A DNA stretch of 64,000 nucleotides, taken from Cyclobacterium lianum. Its GTDB lineage: Bacteria > Bacteroidota > Bacteroidia > Cytophagales > Cyclobacteriaceae. The translations under genes and the position numbers were made by a program. This document shows positions 8,111 to 17,216 of the stretch, one piece after another. The notes beneath the pieces are model-generated. The model searched no databases and was not told where the DNA came from. It was given only the letters and a program-made list of their open reading frames with translations. Position 1 is the first letter of the stretch, and the number at the start of each line of letters is the position of its first letter. The stretch is taken from positions 62,001-126,000 of the forward strand of contig NZ_FRCY01000009.1 in NCBI RefSeq assembly GCF_900143075.1, in the 5' to 3' direction.

Positions 8111-11100
8111 TTATTGTATACCAAAGGCCCGTACCGGACCCTGATTGATACCAAACAACACTTTGTCGTTCAGGCTGAGTATGCTTCTCACATCACCTTT
8201 TATTGACAACCCGGAATACCTCTGGGTGAGATAAGAGAAATTACCTGTTCCGTCGCCCGTCAGCACCGTACCGAAATTGGCATCGTACTTACCGAAACGT
8301 AATCTGGCCCGCTCAATGTTCCCTCCAAGGATCAAATCCAGGGCCCCATCTCCATTGAGGTCCAGGCTTTCAATGGCAAAGACAGGAGATGCCTGAGCTT
8401 GCAGGGGCAGGGCTATTTTCTGAAATGGCTGATCTTTCCGGCTGATAAACAGGCTTGTCTCCAGGGTGTTGGCCATAAGGTATCCCGCTCCCTCGAGCTC
8501 GGCGCTCGAAAAAATGTTTTCCAAACGGGCATCTGCATATCCCGCATAATCTCCGAAACGCGTCCGCATCATGGATATCTGATCCAGTAACTCATCCCTG
8601 GTCAGGTAAGGGTAGGGTACCCCTTCGATATAAAAACTCAAGATAGGATCCACGGCTCCGTTGTCGTCAAAATCTTTGAAGTACATCTCTGCCGGCTCAT
8701 TCTGGCTAGCCTGGACCTGGCTGTTTAAACCATGGTTTCCTACTACCAAATCAGGCAATTTGTCACCATTGACATCTGCAACATGCAGGCTGTTCCACCA
8801 TCCGTTTACCGGATCTTCGAAATATGCCGAGCTTTTGTCGAGTAGTTGTTGTCCATCCAGCTCAAAAACCATAATTGGCATCCATTCACCGACTACGACA
8901 AGTTCAGCCTGCCCCGTGCCGTTAAGATCAGCCCATGTTGCATCAGTTATCAGGCCCAGAGAGGAAAATGCTTTATTCCAAAGGTTTGTCTTGTCTTCCA
9001 TTTTCCCGCTGCCGTCATTGACGAGCAAAAAGCTTCCTGGTATCTCTGGATACCGTCCTGGTATGACCCTCCCCCCAACAAATAGATCTGGCAATCCATC
9101 GTTGTTAACGTCCTGTGCTGCGATAGCTCCCGTGCTGATCAGCATTTCCGGAAGAGCATCTACCCTACGTAAAAACTCACCCTTTCCATCGTTGAAATAA
9201 AGTCTGTCCTGCAGGAGGGGATCTTCCGGAAGTAGTGCGCCGTATCCGCCACTGGCAACATACAAATCCGGATGACCATCGCCATTGAAGTCAGCGATGA
9301 CTGCATCGGTATCCTGAAAGTCGCGGTCTGCTTCCAGGGCTGCCGTGGGTTTTCTGATGTACTGCCCGTCTGTCTGTTGCAGGTATATGCTGCCCGATTG
9401 ATCCGCGTCTCCTCCAATAAACACATCCGGGAGCCCATCGCCGTTTATATCTCCCTTTACCATCACAGGGCCAGAAAATGAAATGGGATTGACCATCAAA
9501 GGTTGTCTTTTAAAATCATTGATCGTATTTGCCGGAGATTGGTGAGGGATGGGAGAAGACTGCTCTGCCAGTAAAGGGACGATCCGCTTATCGATATCAG
9601 GTTTGCCACCGGCATCTTTCTCGAAAAGGTCCAGGACCTGGTTGGCTTCGATGTGTCGCAATGTTTCAGAAGCTCCTCCCGGCCAAATTACCTGCAGCGA
9701 GTCAACTTTTTCGCTGTCTCCGAGTCCGAAATGCAGTACGGGAGAAACACTGGATTGGTAGCCCCTGGCCGGCATTTGCTGCAACGTTTGTGATTTTCCA
9801 TTTTTATAGAGGCTTATTTTTGCTCCTATGCCATGGGTATTGCCAGCATTGCCGTTTAGTTTAATTTTCAGGAAATGGTGTCCAGATAGGGAATCGGCAT
9901 TGTTTTGATAGATAAAGGCCGGCTGGTTAATATTGCTCACAACCAGGTCCAGATCTCCGTCATTGTCCAGGTCTGCGTATACTGCACCATTGCTGTTGGC
10001 TTGTTGGTCCATGCCCCAGTCATCCATTTTCTTTTCAAAAATTAATCCGTCGGTATTTCGGAATACATAATTTACCAGGTTTGAGGATGGCATTTGATAG
10101 ACCAGGTCCAGGATATTCTCCCGCCTTATCCCATTCTCGTTGTTTTTGAGGTAGTCGGCCATATATTTTAAAAAATCCTGATTGGTATAATCGCGGAAAT
10201 AGCCATTGGTGACGTAGAGGTCCTTTAATCCGTCATTATCAAAATCCGCAAACAAGGCTGCCCAACTCCAATCTGTATTCGAGATGCCCGCCAGTTGCCC
10301 AAGCTCGCTGAAGGTGCCGTTTCCCTGATTGATATGGAGCATGTTTCGCATGTACTGGTGGTGGAAACCCACGTTAAGATTAAATTCAAATTTCTCATAA
10401 TTATCCGGTGCCATCAGCAGCTTCTGCCTCCTGTTGCCCTCCGGGAGCATGTCCAGGGTGAAAATATCCTGGAAGCCATCATTGTTAATGTCTGCGATAT
10501 CGTTTCCCATAGAGAAATGAGAGGTGTGTCCCATCGCGTCTGAGATCTGGTCCGTAAACGTGCCGTCACCGTTGTTGATATACAGGTAATCCGGGACGGT
10601 GTAGTCGTTACAAATGTATATGTCCATCCATCCGTCTCCGTTGATGTCTGCAATGCCGGCTCCCAGTCCATAGGAAAGAGCAACCCGAAGTATACCGGAG
10701 CTGGCTGTGATATCCGTGAATTTGTTGCCGTCATTTCTGAAAAGTTGCGGGCCGGCCGGATCTGTCGTTTTCATGATAGCGGCAGTATTGGACTCATCCA
10801 AAACCGGCAGGGACTTGGGGTTGTGGTTGAGCAGAAAAAGATCCAGATCGCCGTCGTTATCAAAGTCAAAAAAACTGGCCTGTGTACTGGTCGCATCGCT
10901 GTCAATACCATATTTGGCAGCCATTTCAGAAAACACAGGAATACCCTGCTCATTATTCCCCTGGTTGATATAAAGTTCATTTTTTCTTTTCTCGGGAGGC
11001 AGGCTACCGGAATAGCACACGTAAAGGTCCAGCAGACCATCCCCATTGACGTCAGCCATGCTCACCCCTGTTTTCCAGGGGCTCGATCTGGTGGCCACAC

Positions 11101-11440
11101 CGGAAATTTCGCTGATGTCATCAAATGTCATGTTTCCCTTGTTGAGATATAGCTTGTTGGGAACCATATTTCCCGAAAAATAAAGGTCATCCAGGCCATC
11201 GCCATTCAGGTCTCCTGCTGCCACCCCTCCGCCGTTATAAAAATATTCATACATCAGTATGTTGGTGTTCAATCCTTCAGTGAGCGTGTTCTCGAAGTTG
11301 ATGCCGGTTTGTGAGGCTGACAGTAAGGTAAATTGCTTCATTTCAGCTTCCTGCTGCGTTTCCTTGTCACAGGACTGGCAAATCGGAACAAGAAGTACCA
11401 AAACTATTAACTGTATTTTAAAGGGCGGATAATTGAACAT
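8111..11440 (-). CDS. FG-GAP/VCBS repeat lipoprotein with ASPIC/UnbV domain
   Basis: 1109 residues from the ATG at 11440, chosen over an upstream in-frame start because it gives a clean lipoprotein signal (LVPICQSC). The protein carries about fourteen short repeats of the D-x-N/D-x-D-G-x-x-D type (for example GDLNGDGLDD, ADINGDGWMD, LDLNGDGALD), typical calcium loops of integrin-like FG-GAP propellers. One block spans about residues 70-510 and a second about 660-1090. Between them is an ASPIC/UnbV domain (about 535-605; GIGAKISLY, PARGYQSSVSP, LHFGLG, VIWPGG). Such proteins are usually exported and bind ligands or partners. No catalytic residues are recognisable. It heads a unit with two haloperoxidase-like genes. 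Confidence 0.9.
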   Translation of the reverse strand: MFNYPPFKIQLIVLVLLVPICQSCDKETQQEAEMKQFTLLSASQTGINFENTLTEGLNTNILMYEYFYNGGGVAAGDLNGDGLDDLYFSGNMVPNKLYLNKGNMTFDDISEISGVATRSSPWKTGVSMADVNGDGLLDLYVCYSGSLPPEKRKNELYINQGNNEQGIPVFSEMAAKYGIDSDATSTQASFFDFDNDGDLDLFLLNHNPKSLPVLDESNTAAIMKTTDPAGPQLFRNDGNKFTDITASSGILRVALSYGLGAGIADINGDGWMDIYICNDYTVPDYLYINNGDGTFTDQISDAMGHTSHFSMGNDIADINNDGFQDIFTLDMLPEGNRRQKLLMAPDNYEKFEFNLNVGFHHQYMRNMLHINQGNGTFSELGQLAGISNTDWSWAALFADFDNDGLKDLYVTNGYFRDYTNQDFLKYMADYLKNNENGIRRENILDLVYQMPSSNLVNYVFRNTDGLIFEKKMDDWGMDQQANSNGAVYADLDNDGDLDLVVSNINQPAFIYQNNADSLSGHHFLKIKLNGNAGNTHGIGAKISLYKNGKSQTLQQMPARGYQSSVSPVLHFGLGDSEKVDSLQVIWPGGASETLRHIEANQVLDLFEKDAGGKPDIDKRIVPLLAEQSSPIPHQSPANTINDFKRQPLMVNPISFSGPVMVKGDINGDGLPDVFIGGDADQSGSIYLQQTDGQYIRKPTAALEADRDFQDTDAVIADFNGDGHPDLYVASGGYGALLPEDPLLQDRLYFNDGKGEFLRRVDALPEMLISTGAIAAQDVNNDGLPDLFVGGRVIPGRYPEIPGSFLLVNDGSGKMEDKTNLWNKAFSSLGLITDATWADLNGTGQAELVVVGEWMPIMVFELDGQQLLDKSSAYFEDPVNGWWNSLHVADVNGDKLPDLVVGNHGLNSQVQASQNEPAEMYFKDFDDNGAVDPILSFYIEGVPYPYLTRDELLDQISMMRTRFGDYAGYADARLENIFSSAELEGAGYLMANTLETSLFISRKDQPFQKIALPLQAQASPVFAIESLDLNGDGALDLILGGNIERARLRFGKYDANFGTVLTGDGTGNFSYLTQRYSGLSIKGDVRSILSLNDKVLFGINQGPVRAFGIQ

Positions 11441-11461
11441 ACGAGTGATTGATGATTGGCA

Positions 11462-11469
11462 CAAATATA
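11462..11469 (-). promoter_or_regulatory. Promoter -7 box for the UnbV/haloperoxidase-like unit
   Basis: On the minus strand the sequence reads TATATTTG, an exact match to the Bacteroidota -7 consensus TAnnTTTG, 21 bases before the UnbV start codon. No TTG lies at the ideal -33 spacing. Together with the terminator-like hairpin after susD it suggests a separate start of transcription for this three-gene unit. Confidence 0.55.
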
Positions 11470-11558
11470 AGAAGAAATGATCAGCATAGCAGTAGGCGGG
11501 AATCAGGCTATCGGAGAATATGCGCAGATCCTGTCTTAAGCACGCGCAGCAAGGGAAA

Positions 11559-11592
11559 TAAAAAAAGGGCAGCCTTTATGACTGCCCCTTTT
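11559..11592 (-). terminator. Intrinsic terminator after susD
   Basis: Read on the minus strand, a GGGCAG/CTGCCC stem with a nine-base loop is followed by six T and an AT-rich tail. An A-run precedes the stem, so it could also work in the other direction. It begins 23 bases after the susD stop. Confidence 0.75.
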
Positions 11593-11615
11593 GTTAAAAT
11601 TGAAAATAAGGTATA

Positions 11616-13478
11616 TCAATTCGAGTATCCCGGATTCTGGATGAGGTTTTCATTTCGCTGCATCTCGTCAAAACTGATCGGCATCCAGTACATTTTATCC
11701 AGCCAGAGCCTGTTTTCTTTACCGGGATCGATCTCTATCACCTCATAGGAGTAATCGTAGAGCTCCGGATCGTAGCGGTAAATTTCAACTTCAGCTCCCG
11801 GTTTTAAGGTACCGACAATACTGATGCCATTGGGCTGCCTGCCCAGGGTTTCCGGAGCGATCATCCATCTTCTGGCATCATAGTATCGTTGCTCCTCGTG
11901 TACCATCTCTTTGCGTTTTTCATTGATGAAAATGTTCCACAATTCCTCGCCAGAGGCGGTCACGGCTGGCAAGCCTGCCCTGAAGCGGATTTTATTCAGC
12001 CAGTTTCTGGCTTCCTCATCATCTCCAAGAGCAATATTGGCTTCTACATAATTAAACACGACTTCAGTAAACCGGATATGCGGCCAGGGAATTTCCTGCC
12101 AGGTATTCTGGTCTACGAAATTAGGGTCAGGTTCGATAAACTTCCTGATATAGTATCCCGTATAGCTGCCATTCCAGTCTTCTATAGGGCTGTTTCTGGT
12201 GTCCAATCCAAAATGCGTTACCTTCTGTCCTTGAGCATTCACCACTTCATAAGTACCGGTTTGAATTTGTCCTCTGGGATCCCTGGCCTGGTTGGCACTT
12301 GATCGTGGTTTCCACTGTGCACCTTCAAAAAGGAAAGTGGCGTAGAATCTGGGCTCTCTTTCTTCGTAAGGAGCACTGGCATGATCTTCATTGTCCCAGT
12401 CAAACTCCGATCCGTCCATCATGTGATAGTCATCGATCAATAACTGCACAGGAGTATTCCCAGCCCAGTTGTTGTATCCGTTTGGACCATTATGCAGCCC
12501 GTGACGTCCACCGGTTTCCGGCTTTTGAGATAGAAAATACCGGCCAAAAATCATCTCGTTTTCACCGCCATTTCTGGAGAGTGAGTTGTTGATGTAGGTT
12601 TGGATGGCTTCTTCTCTCGGCAATGGCTCGGTCAGGTCGAGCATGTTGCCACTGGTTTTGTCCAATACTGCTTTTGCTGCAGCTTCTGCGCGCTGGTAAC
12701 GGTCTGCCTGACTTCCCGAAGTATACCCCAGCAATTCCTTGTTTTGAAAACCCGAGATTACATCAGAATTGGCAGATGCCGTAGCCATATCGTGAAGGTC
12801 TGAGGCCGCATAGATCAGGACCCTGGATTTTAGTGCCAGAGCAGCGATCTCATCTGCTCGTCCCTGGGTCAGGTCACGTCCTTCCAGCAACTGAGCCGAA
12901 CGATCCAGATCTTCAATAATGAAGTCTACAACTTCCGCAAAGGTGTTTCTGGGAAGGGCATAAGTATCTTCTCCCAGTTCGAATACCCTGTCTGCCAGAG
13001 GAATACCGCCAAAGTTTCTCAGCAACTGGTGGTGGAAATAAGCCCTCATGAACAAGGCCTCACCCAACAACCTGTCAACTATTCCACCATCGTTAGGGAA
13101 TTGAGGATCGCTAAGGTTTGAGATGGCAATATTTGTAGCCCTCAGGCTGTTGTACATATTTGGCCAGTTTCTCGTTCCGTCCAGCCAGCCTGGGTTTTGC
13201 GGATTGGATCGCGCTTCCGTTACTGTGTTGATGTTACGGCCGGGGTGGGTAAAGATGGCTTCATCTGTCAATGATGCCAGCGCTTGTTCGCTGAATCCAC
13301 CTTGTCCCAATCCTGAATACAGATCGGTGACGAAAGCTTCTGCAAGACCCGCATCAGCCCATACGGCAGATTCGGATACTTCTCCTAATGGTTGGGTGTT
13401 CAGGAACTCTTCGTTACAAGACAAGTTGAGAAACGAGATCGCCAGGCCCAAACCTAAATATTTTATATTTTTCATCAT
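11616..13478 (-). CDS. SusD/RagB-family outer-membrane lipoprotein
   Basis: About 620 residues. The lipoprotein signal ends at FLNLSC (Cys21), followed by the usual EEFLNTQPLGE. SusD proteins sit on the cell surface as the lid of a SusC channel and capture ligand. Family features include LLGEALFMRAYFHHQLLRNFGG in the TPR region (only part is quoted), and the C-terminal run VVFNYVEANIALGDDEEA, INEKRKEMVHEEQRYYDARRW. Of the possible starts I chose the ATG at 13478; a TTG six bases upstream is less likely. It follows susC by 18 bases. The ligand cannot be predicted; no carbohydrate-active enzyme is nearby. Confidence 0.95.
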   Translation of the reverse strand: MMKNIKYLGLGLAISFLNLSCNEEFLNTQPLGEVSESAVWADAGLAEAFVTDLYSGLGQGGFSEQALASLTDEAIFTHPGRNINTVTEARSNPQNPGWLDGTRNWPNMYNSLRATNIAISNLSDPQFPNDGGIVDRLLGEALFMRAYFHHQLLRNFGGIPLADRVFELGEDTYALPRNTFAEVVDFIIEDLDRSAQLLEGRDLTQGRADEIAALALKSRVLIYAASDLHDMATASANSDVISGFQNKELLGYTSGSQADRYQRAEAAAKAVLDKTSGNMLDLTEPLPREEAIQTYINNSLSRNGGENEMIFGRYFLSQKPETGGRHGLHNGPNGYNNWAGNTPVQLLIDDYHMMDGSEFDWDNEDHASAPYEEREPRFYATFLFEGAQWKPRSSANQARDPRGQIQTGTYEVVNAQGQKVTHFGLDTRNSPIEDWNGSYTGYYIRKFIEPDPNFVDQNTWQEIPWPHIRFTEVVFNYVEANIALGDDEEARNWLNKIRFRAGLPAVTASGEELWNIFINEKRKEMVHEEQRYYDARRWMIAPETLGRQPNGISIVGTLKPGAEVEIYRYDPELYDYSYEVIEIDPGKENRLWLDKMYWMPISFDEMQRNENLIQNPGYSN

Positions 13479-13496
13479 ATTCAATGTTTTTATGAT

Positions 13497-16400
13497 TTAG
13501 AAAGTTACGGACAAACCTGCGTTGATAACTCTGGCTTGTGGATAGTATTGTCCGGTAGCGTTGTCTGATTCCGGATCATATACTTTCAACTTGTCCCAGG
13601 TGAGAAGGTTAAGTCCGTTAGCATAGAACCTCAGGTTGCTGATGCCAAATCTTTCTCCAAATTGCTGGGGAACAGTATAGCCGACTTCCAGGTTTTTCAA
13701 ACGGATGTAATCAGAACTCCTGTACCAGAAATCGTTTCCTCCAGAGTAATATTGGTCGCTTCTGTTGGCAATTCTTGGATATTCCGTACTTTCATTATCA
13801 ATGGTCCATCGGTTTTCGTAGAATTCCAGCAGGTAGTTACCAATGTTTCCGGATTCACCGAGGCTGACCAGGGCAATGGCTCCCGCGGCACCCTGGAACA
13901 ATACAGAGAGATCCCAGTTTCTGAATGTAGCATTCATGTTTACACCTCCCTGAAATCTGGGGATGTTGTTTCTGTCCAGTCTTACCCTATCCAGCGGCGT
14001 GATGGCACCGTCACCGTCATAGTCCTTGAATCTCATATCGCCGGGACGGAGTTCATTGGTGATGTCCGTGTAGTCGAGCTCTTCTGCATCAATGGCGGCC
14101 TGATTTGGGAAAACACCATCGTACAGGTAAACAGGGTTCGGAGTGTTCATGGGCTTTCCTGTAGACAATTGCCAGTCAGGTGCTCCCGGAGGCTCATCCC
14201 AGAACAGGATCTTGTTTTTGGCGTAGCCACCATTGGCACTGATGCTGTAGGAAAGGTCACCTTTCTGGCCTCTGTATCCTACGTTGAAATCAAAACCCTT
14301 GTTTTCTACCTCGCCGATGTTTTCAGCAGGCAAAAGGTTTGCAAGTCCGCTGGACTGAGGTACAGATGCATTTTTTCTCCAAAGGATGTTCGTTCTCAGG
14401 TTATAGAAGTAATCAAGTTCGAAGAATATTTGTCCCTGCAGCAGTTGCCCTTCTATACCGATGTTAGAGTTGTTTGCGACCTCCCAGGTAATGGCATTGT
14501 TGGGTACCCTGGTTTCAAACAATGTTTTGGCTTCTGTACCTTCCAGGATATGGCTTCTGAAACCATAGGTAGAAAGGAACTGGTATTCCTGAAGTGAACC
14601 ATCGTAAAAGATCTGGTCATTACCCATCTGGCCCCAGGACCCTCTGACTTTGAAAAAGTCTAATGCAGGAATGTTGTTTTTCCAGAATTCTTCTTCAGAT
14701 ACTACCCATCCGGCCATTACGCCTGGGAAGAAACCAAATCGGGTAGGCTCAGGAAAAATATAGGAACCGTCGTATCTCCAAAGGAATTCGAAAAGGTACT
14801 TTTCCTGATAGTTATAAGCGACCCTACCGAAGTAGTTCAGACGGGCTCTTTCGAAGGCCCCACCACCATTGTCTTTTTCGGCATCACCCCCGGCAAACAT
14901 TTGGTCGATGGCAGGAGAAATAAAGAACCTCCTGTATGCAAAGAAATCATCGCCTTCAACGGTTTCCTGGTTAACACCGGCAAGAGCAGTAAATTGGTGC
15001 TCACCGAATTGCTTTTCATAGGTAAAGACACCACCCAGGAGGATATTCAGTTGGTTGATATTGGTTTGTCTGAGTCTTGGTTCGGCCGGACCCCTTAAAC
15101 TGGGAACCAAAACCGGCGTTACGCCATCTGCTTCAAAACCACTACCCCGCTGATACAGTGTCCAGGGTGTTTCCCACCTCTTTTGAAATCTGCTCAGGTT
15201 ATCAATAGCTGCAGTTGCCTGGAATTTCAAACCTTCTACACCCGGTATTTTCACATTCAAAGCACCGTTGGTTTGGAAATAGTTTCTGGTGTCTCTGTCA
15301 TATCCGGTGGCATTGGTGGTAATGACCACGGGGTTTTCACCGTTTTCGATGTCCGGTCCTGGTCTGCCGTCAGGCCAGAAGGCTGGCTCATGAGGCTTAC
15401 CCCTCATTTGCATCCTGAATATGGCACCAGCTCCCCGGGTAGGGAAGAAGCGGTATTCCTGTCGGGCAAGCACACCCAATTGCAGATCTACATAGTCATT
15501 GATTTTGGCATCCAGGTTTATCCGCATGTCATACTGCTTGTATCCGGTAGCGGAGTTCTTGTAATAAGCGTCCTGATTCTGATACCCCAGGGAGGCCATG
15601 TAGCGGAGGTTTTCTGATCCGCCATTAAGCTGCAGGTTATGCCTTACCTGTGGAGACCAGGTTTTAAGTGTTTCACCATACCAATCGGTATTTGGATAAT
15701 TCCAGGGATCCGTTCCGGCTCTGTGGAGGGCCAGCGCTTCAGGGCTGAAGGGTGCAGTCCTCACCTGTCCATCAGGTCGGGTATAGGTGCCGGTAGCACG
15801 GTAGGCATCAGTAGCTGCTCTCCACTCGCTGACAGGAAGTTCGTATACACTCAGGTCATTCAGCATTTCTCCGTACTGGGCAGCGTCCGCCAGTTCGGGG
15901 ATTACCGTAGGTTGGGCAAAACCCTGGTTGAACTGGTAGGTCAATTCGGGCTTTCCTTCTTTACCTCTTTTGGTGGTGACCAGGATTACCCCGTTGGCAG
16001 CTCTGGCACCATAAATAGCCGCAGATGCATCTTTCAATACCGATATGGTTTCGATATCGTTGGGGTTGAGGCGGTCTATACCACCCGCTCTGGCGGGAAT
16101 ACCATCAATTACAATGAGTGCATCATTGTTACCCAAGGTATTGGAGCCACGGATTCGGATTCCAGCACCATCATAACCAGGCTCACCGCTTCTGTTTACG
16201 GCAATTACACCAGCCATTCTTCCCGCAATGGAATTGGTCAGGTTCATGGCAGGTGATTTGACCAGTTCTCCACCTTCTACGGTGGCCACAGAACCCGTGA
16301 TGGTTTCCTTTTTCTGCTCACCATAGCCCACTACTACTACCTCGCTCAGGGCCTGCATGTCCGGAGCCAGGGTAATGTCAATACTGCTCTGGTTGCCGAC

Positions 16401-16673
16401 AGCCACCTCCTGGCTGACAAACCCCACAAAAGAGAAGACCAGTGTTTCGTCTCCTGACTGCAGGGTGATCCGGTAGTTGCCATCAATATCAGTAACTGCA
16501 CCTCGGGTGGTACCTTTTACCAATACAGAAACCCCTGGCAGGGGTAGATCGTCCTCAGCGGAGATGACCGTGCCGGTCACATCCCGGGACTGCGCATGTA
16601 AGGTCAGGCTGCTTGCCAGTAACAAGGCCATTCCCAACAAAAACAATTTTGTTTTGGGTAAATAGTTTTGCAT
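13497..16673 (-). CDS. SusC/RagA-family TonB-dependent outer-membrane transporter
   Basis: 1058 residues. A signal peptide (cleavage near LTLHAQ, about residue 28) precedes a carboxypeptidase-regulatory-like domain (VTGTVISAEDDLPLPGVSV; about 30-105). Next come a TonB-box-like EVVVVGYGEQ, the plug domain with the SusC signature (VLKDASAAIYGARAANGVIL), and a large beta-barrel ending in the membrane-insertion signal (NAGLSVTF). It imports ligands handed over by its SusD partner, powered by TonB-ExbBD. The start is an ATG with a roughly 540-base upstream region. No dedicated regulator (anti-sigma, AraC or hybrid two-component) sits beside it. Confidence 0.96.
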   Translation of the reverse strand: MQNYLPKTKLFLLGMALLLASSLTLHAQSRDVTGTVISAEDDLPLPGVSVLVKGTTRGAVTDIDGNYRITLQSGDETLVFSFVGFVSQEVAVGNQSSIDITLAPDMQALSEVVVVGYGEQKKETITGSVATVEGGELVKSPAMNLTNSIAGRMAGVIAVNRSGEPGYDGAGIRIRGSNTLGNNDALIVIDGIPARAGGIDRLNPNDIETISVLKDASAAIYGARAANGVILVTTKRGKEGKPELTYQFNQGFAQPTVIPELADAAQYGEMLNDLSVYELPVSEWRAATDAYRATGTYTRPDGQVRTAPFSPEALALHRAGTDPWNYPNTDWYGETLKTWSPQVRHNLQLNGGSENLRYMASLGYQNQDAYYKNSATGYKQYDMRINLDAKINDYVDLQLGVLARQEYRFFPTRGAGAIFRMQMRGKPHEPAFWPDGRPGPDIENGENPVVITTNATGYDRDTRNYFQTNGALNVKIPGVEGLKFQATAAIDNLSRFQKRWETPWTLYQRGSGFEADGVTPVLVPSLRGPAEPRLRQTNINQLNILLGGVFTYEKQFGEHQFTALAGVNQETVEGDDFFAYRRFFISPAIDQMFAGGDAEKDNGGGAFERARLNYFGRVAYNYQEKYLFEFLWRYDGSYIFPEPTRFGFFPGVMAGWVVSEEEFWKNNIPALDFFKVRGSWGQMGNDQIFYDGSLQEYQFLSTYGFRSHILEGTEAKTLFETRVPNNAITWEVANNSNIGIEGQLLQGQIFFELDYFYNLRTNILWRKNASVPQSSGLANLLPAENIGEVENKGFDFNVGYRGQKGDLSYSISANGGYAKNKILFWDEPPGAPDWQLSTGKPMNTPNPVYLYDGVFPNQAAIDAEELDYTDITNELRPGDMRFKDYDGDGAITPLDRVRLDRNNIPRFQGGVNMNATFRNWDLSVLFQGAAGAIALVSLGESGNIGNYLLEFYENRWTIDNESTEYPRIANRSDQYYSGGNDFWYRSSDYIRLKNLEVGYTVPQQFGERFGISNLRFYANGLNLLTWDKLKVYDPESDNATGQYYPQARVINAGLSVTF

Positions 16674-17082
16674 TCTTTTATGAATTAGGTTAATAATTAT
16701 TGATGTTATTGTTAAAATAACACTTTAAATTTCAAGGTATTTTTTATCATTTGCAATAGGGTGTTAAAAACTGTTAAATGCTACCGGAAGCGCTTTTATA
16801 AAAAAAGGTTGTTTTGTAGAAGAAATTACAATTTTAATACTAGATCAATGAATAATTGTTAAAAAACAGAGGGTTATTTAACAGATAGTTAAGTCAAAAA
16901 TTCTTCACTTTTTGCTAAAAAAATTCTTTTTTCACGGAATATCACCGGAATCCGTGCGGATAAACTTCAAATTCCGGGGAATACGGAATTTGTTCGGATA
17001 ACAGGGACGAAAAGGGGAATCCAAACTAACTGCGTAGTAATGAAGTGTGTTTGTGACACTAATAAATGTGCTGACCTATCAG

Positions 17083-17107
17083 AAAGAGCCGCAGGCGTGG
17101 CTTTTTT
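17083..17107. terminator. Hairpin with T-run between susC and frr
   Basis: AAAGAGCCGC pairs with GTGGCTTT around an AGGC loop, with six T on the plus strand. On the minus strand the tail is CTTTCT, so it may end frr transcripts weakly. No plus-strand gene precedes it. Confidence 0.5.
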
Positions 17108-17155
17108 AATTAAAAAGATTTGCCTACCTTTACCAGGTAAGGTTTAATACAGAAA

Positions 17156-17196
17156 AGAATGGTCAGCTATTAGCTGTCTGTTCTTTATTTTTTTAC
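17156..17196. terminator. Putative bidirectional terminator downstream of frr
   Basis: A 13-base stem with two wobble pairs and one mismatch (AGAATGGTCAGCT against AGCTGTCTGTTCT) has an ATT loop. It is followed by TTATTTTTTT on the plus strand and TTTCT on the minus strand. It starts some 20 bases past the frr stop, as expected for the end of the pyrH-frr unit. Confidence 0.5.
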
Positions 17197-17216
17197 AGGA
17201 TTTTGTAAGCTAGATC

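Larger units (their letters stand above)
16674..17216. other. Intergenic region upstream of susC and downstream of frr
   Basis: About 540 AT-rich bases without a credible gene. It must hold the susC promoter, but I see no exact TAnnTTTG box on the minus strand. Near the frr side are two stem-loops (17083-17107 and 17156-17184), both followed by T-runs on the plus strand and by shorter pyrimidine tails on the minus strand. A short inverted repeat (AGTGT/ACACT) sits at 17044-17060. Confidence 0.5.

Noticed and set aside
13662-14597. A 311-codon plus-strand open frame
   Set aside because: It lies wholly inside the well-supported susC gene on the other strand, has no domain pattern and is a shadow of SusC codon use.
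5306-16673. A classic polysaccharide utilisation locus
   Set aside because: SusC and SusD are present but no carbohydrate-active enzyme or typical locus regulator accompanies them, so a glycan substrate is not supported.
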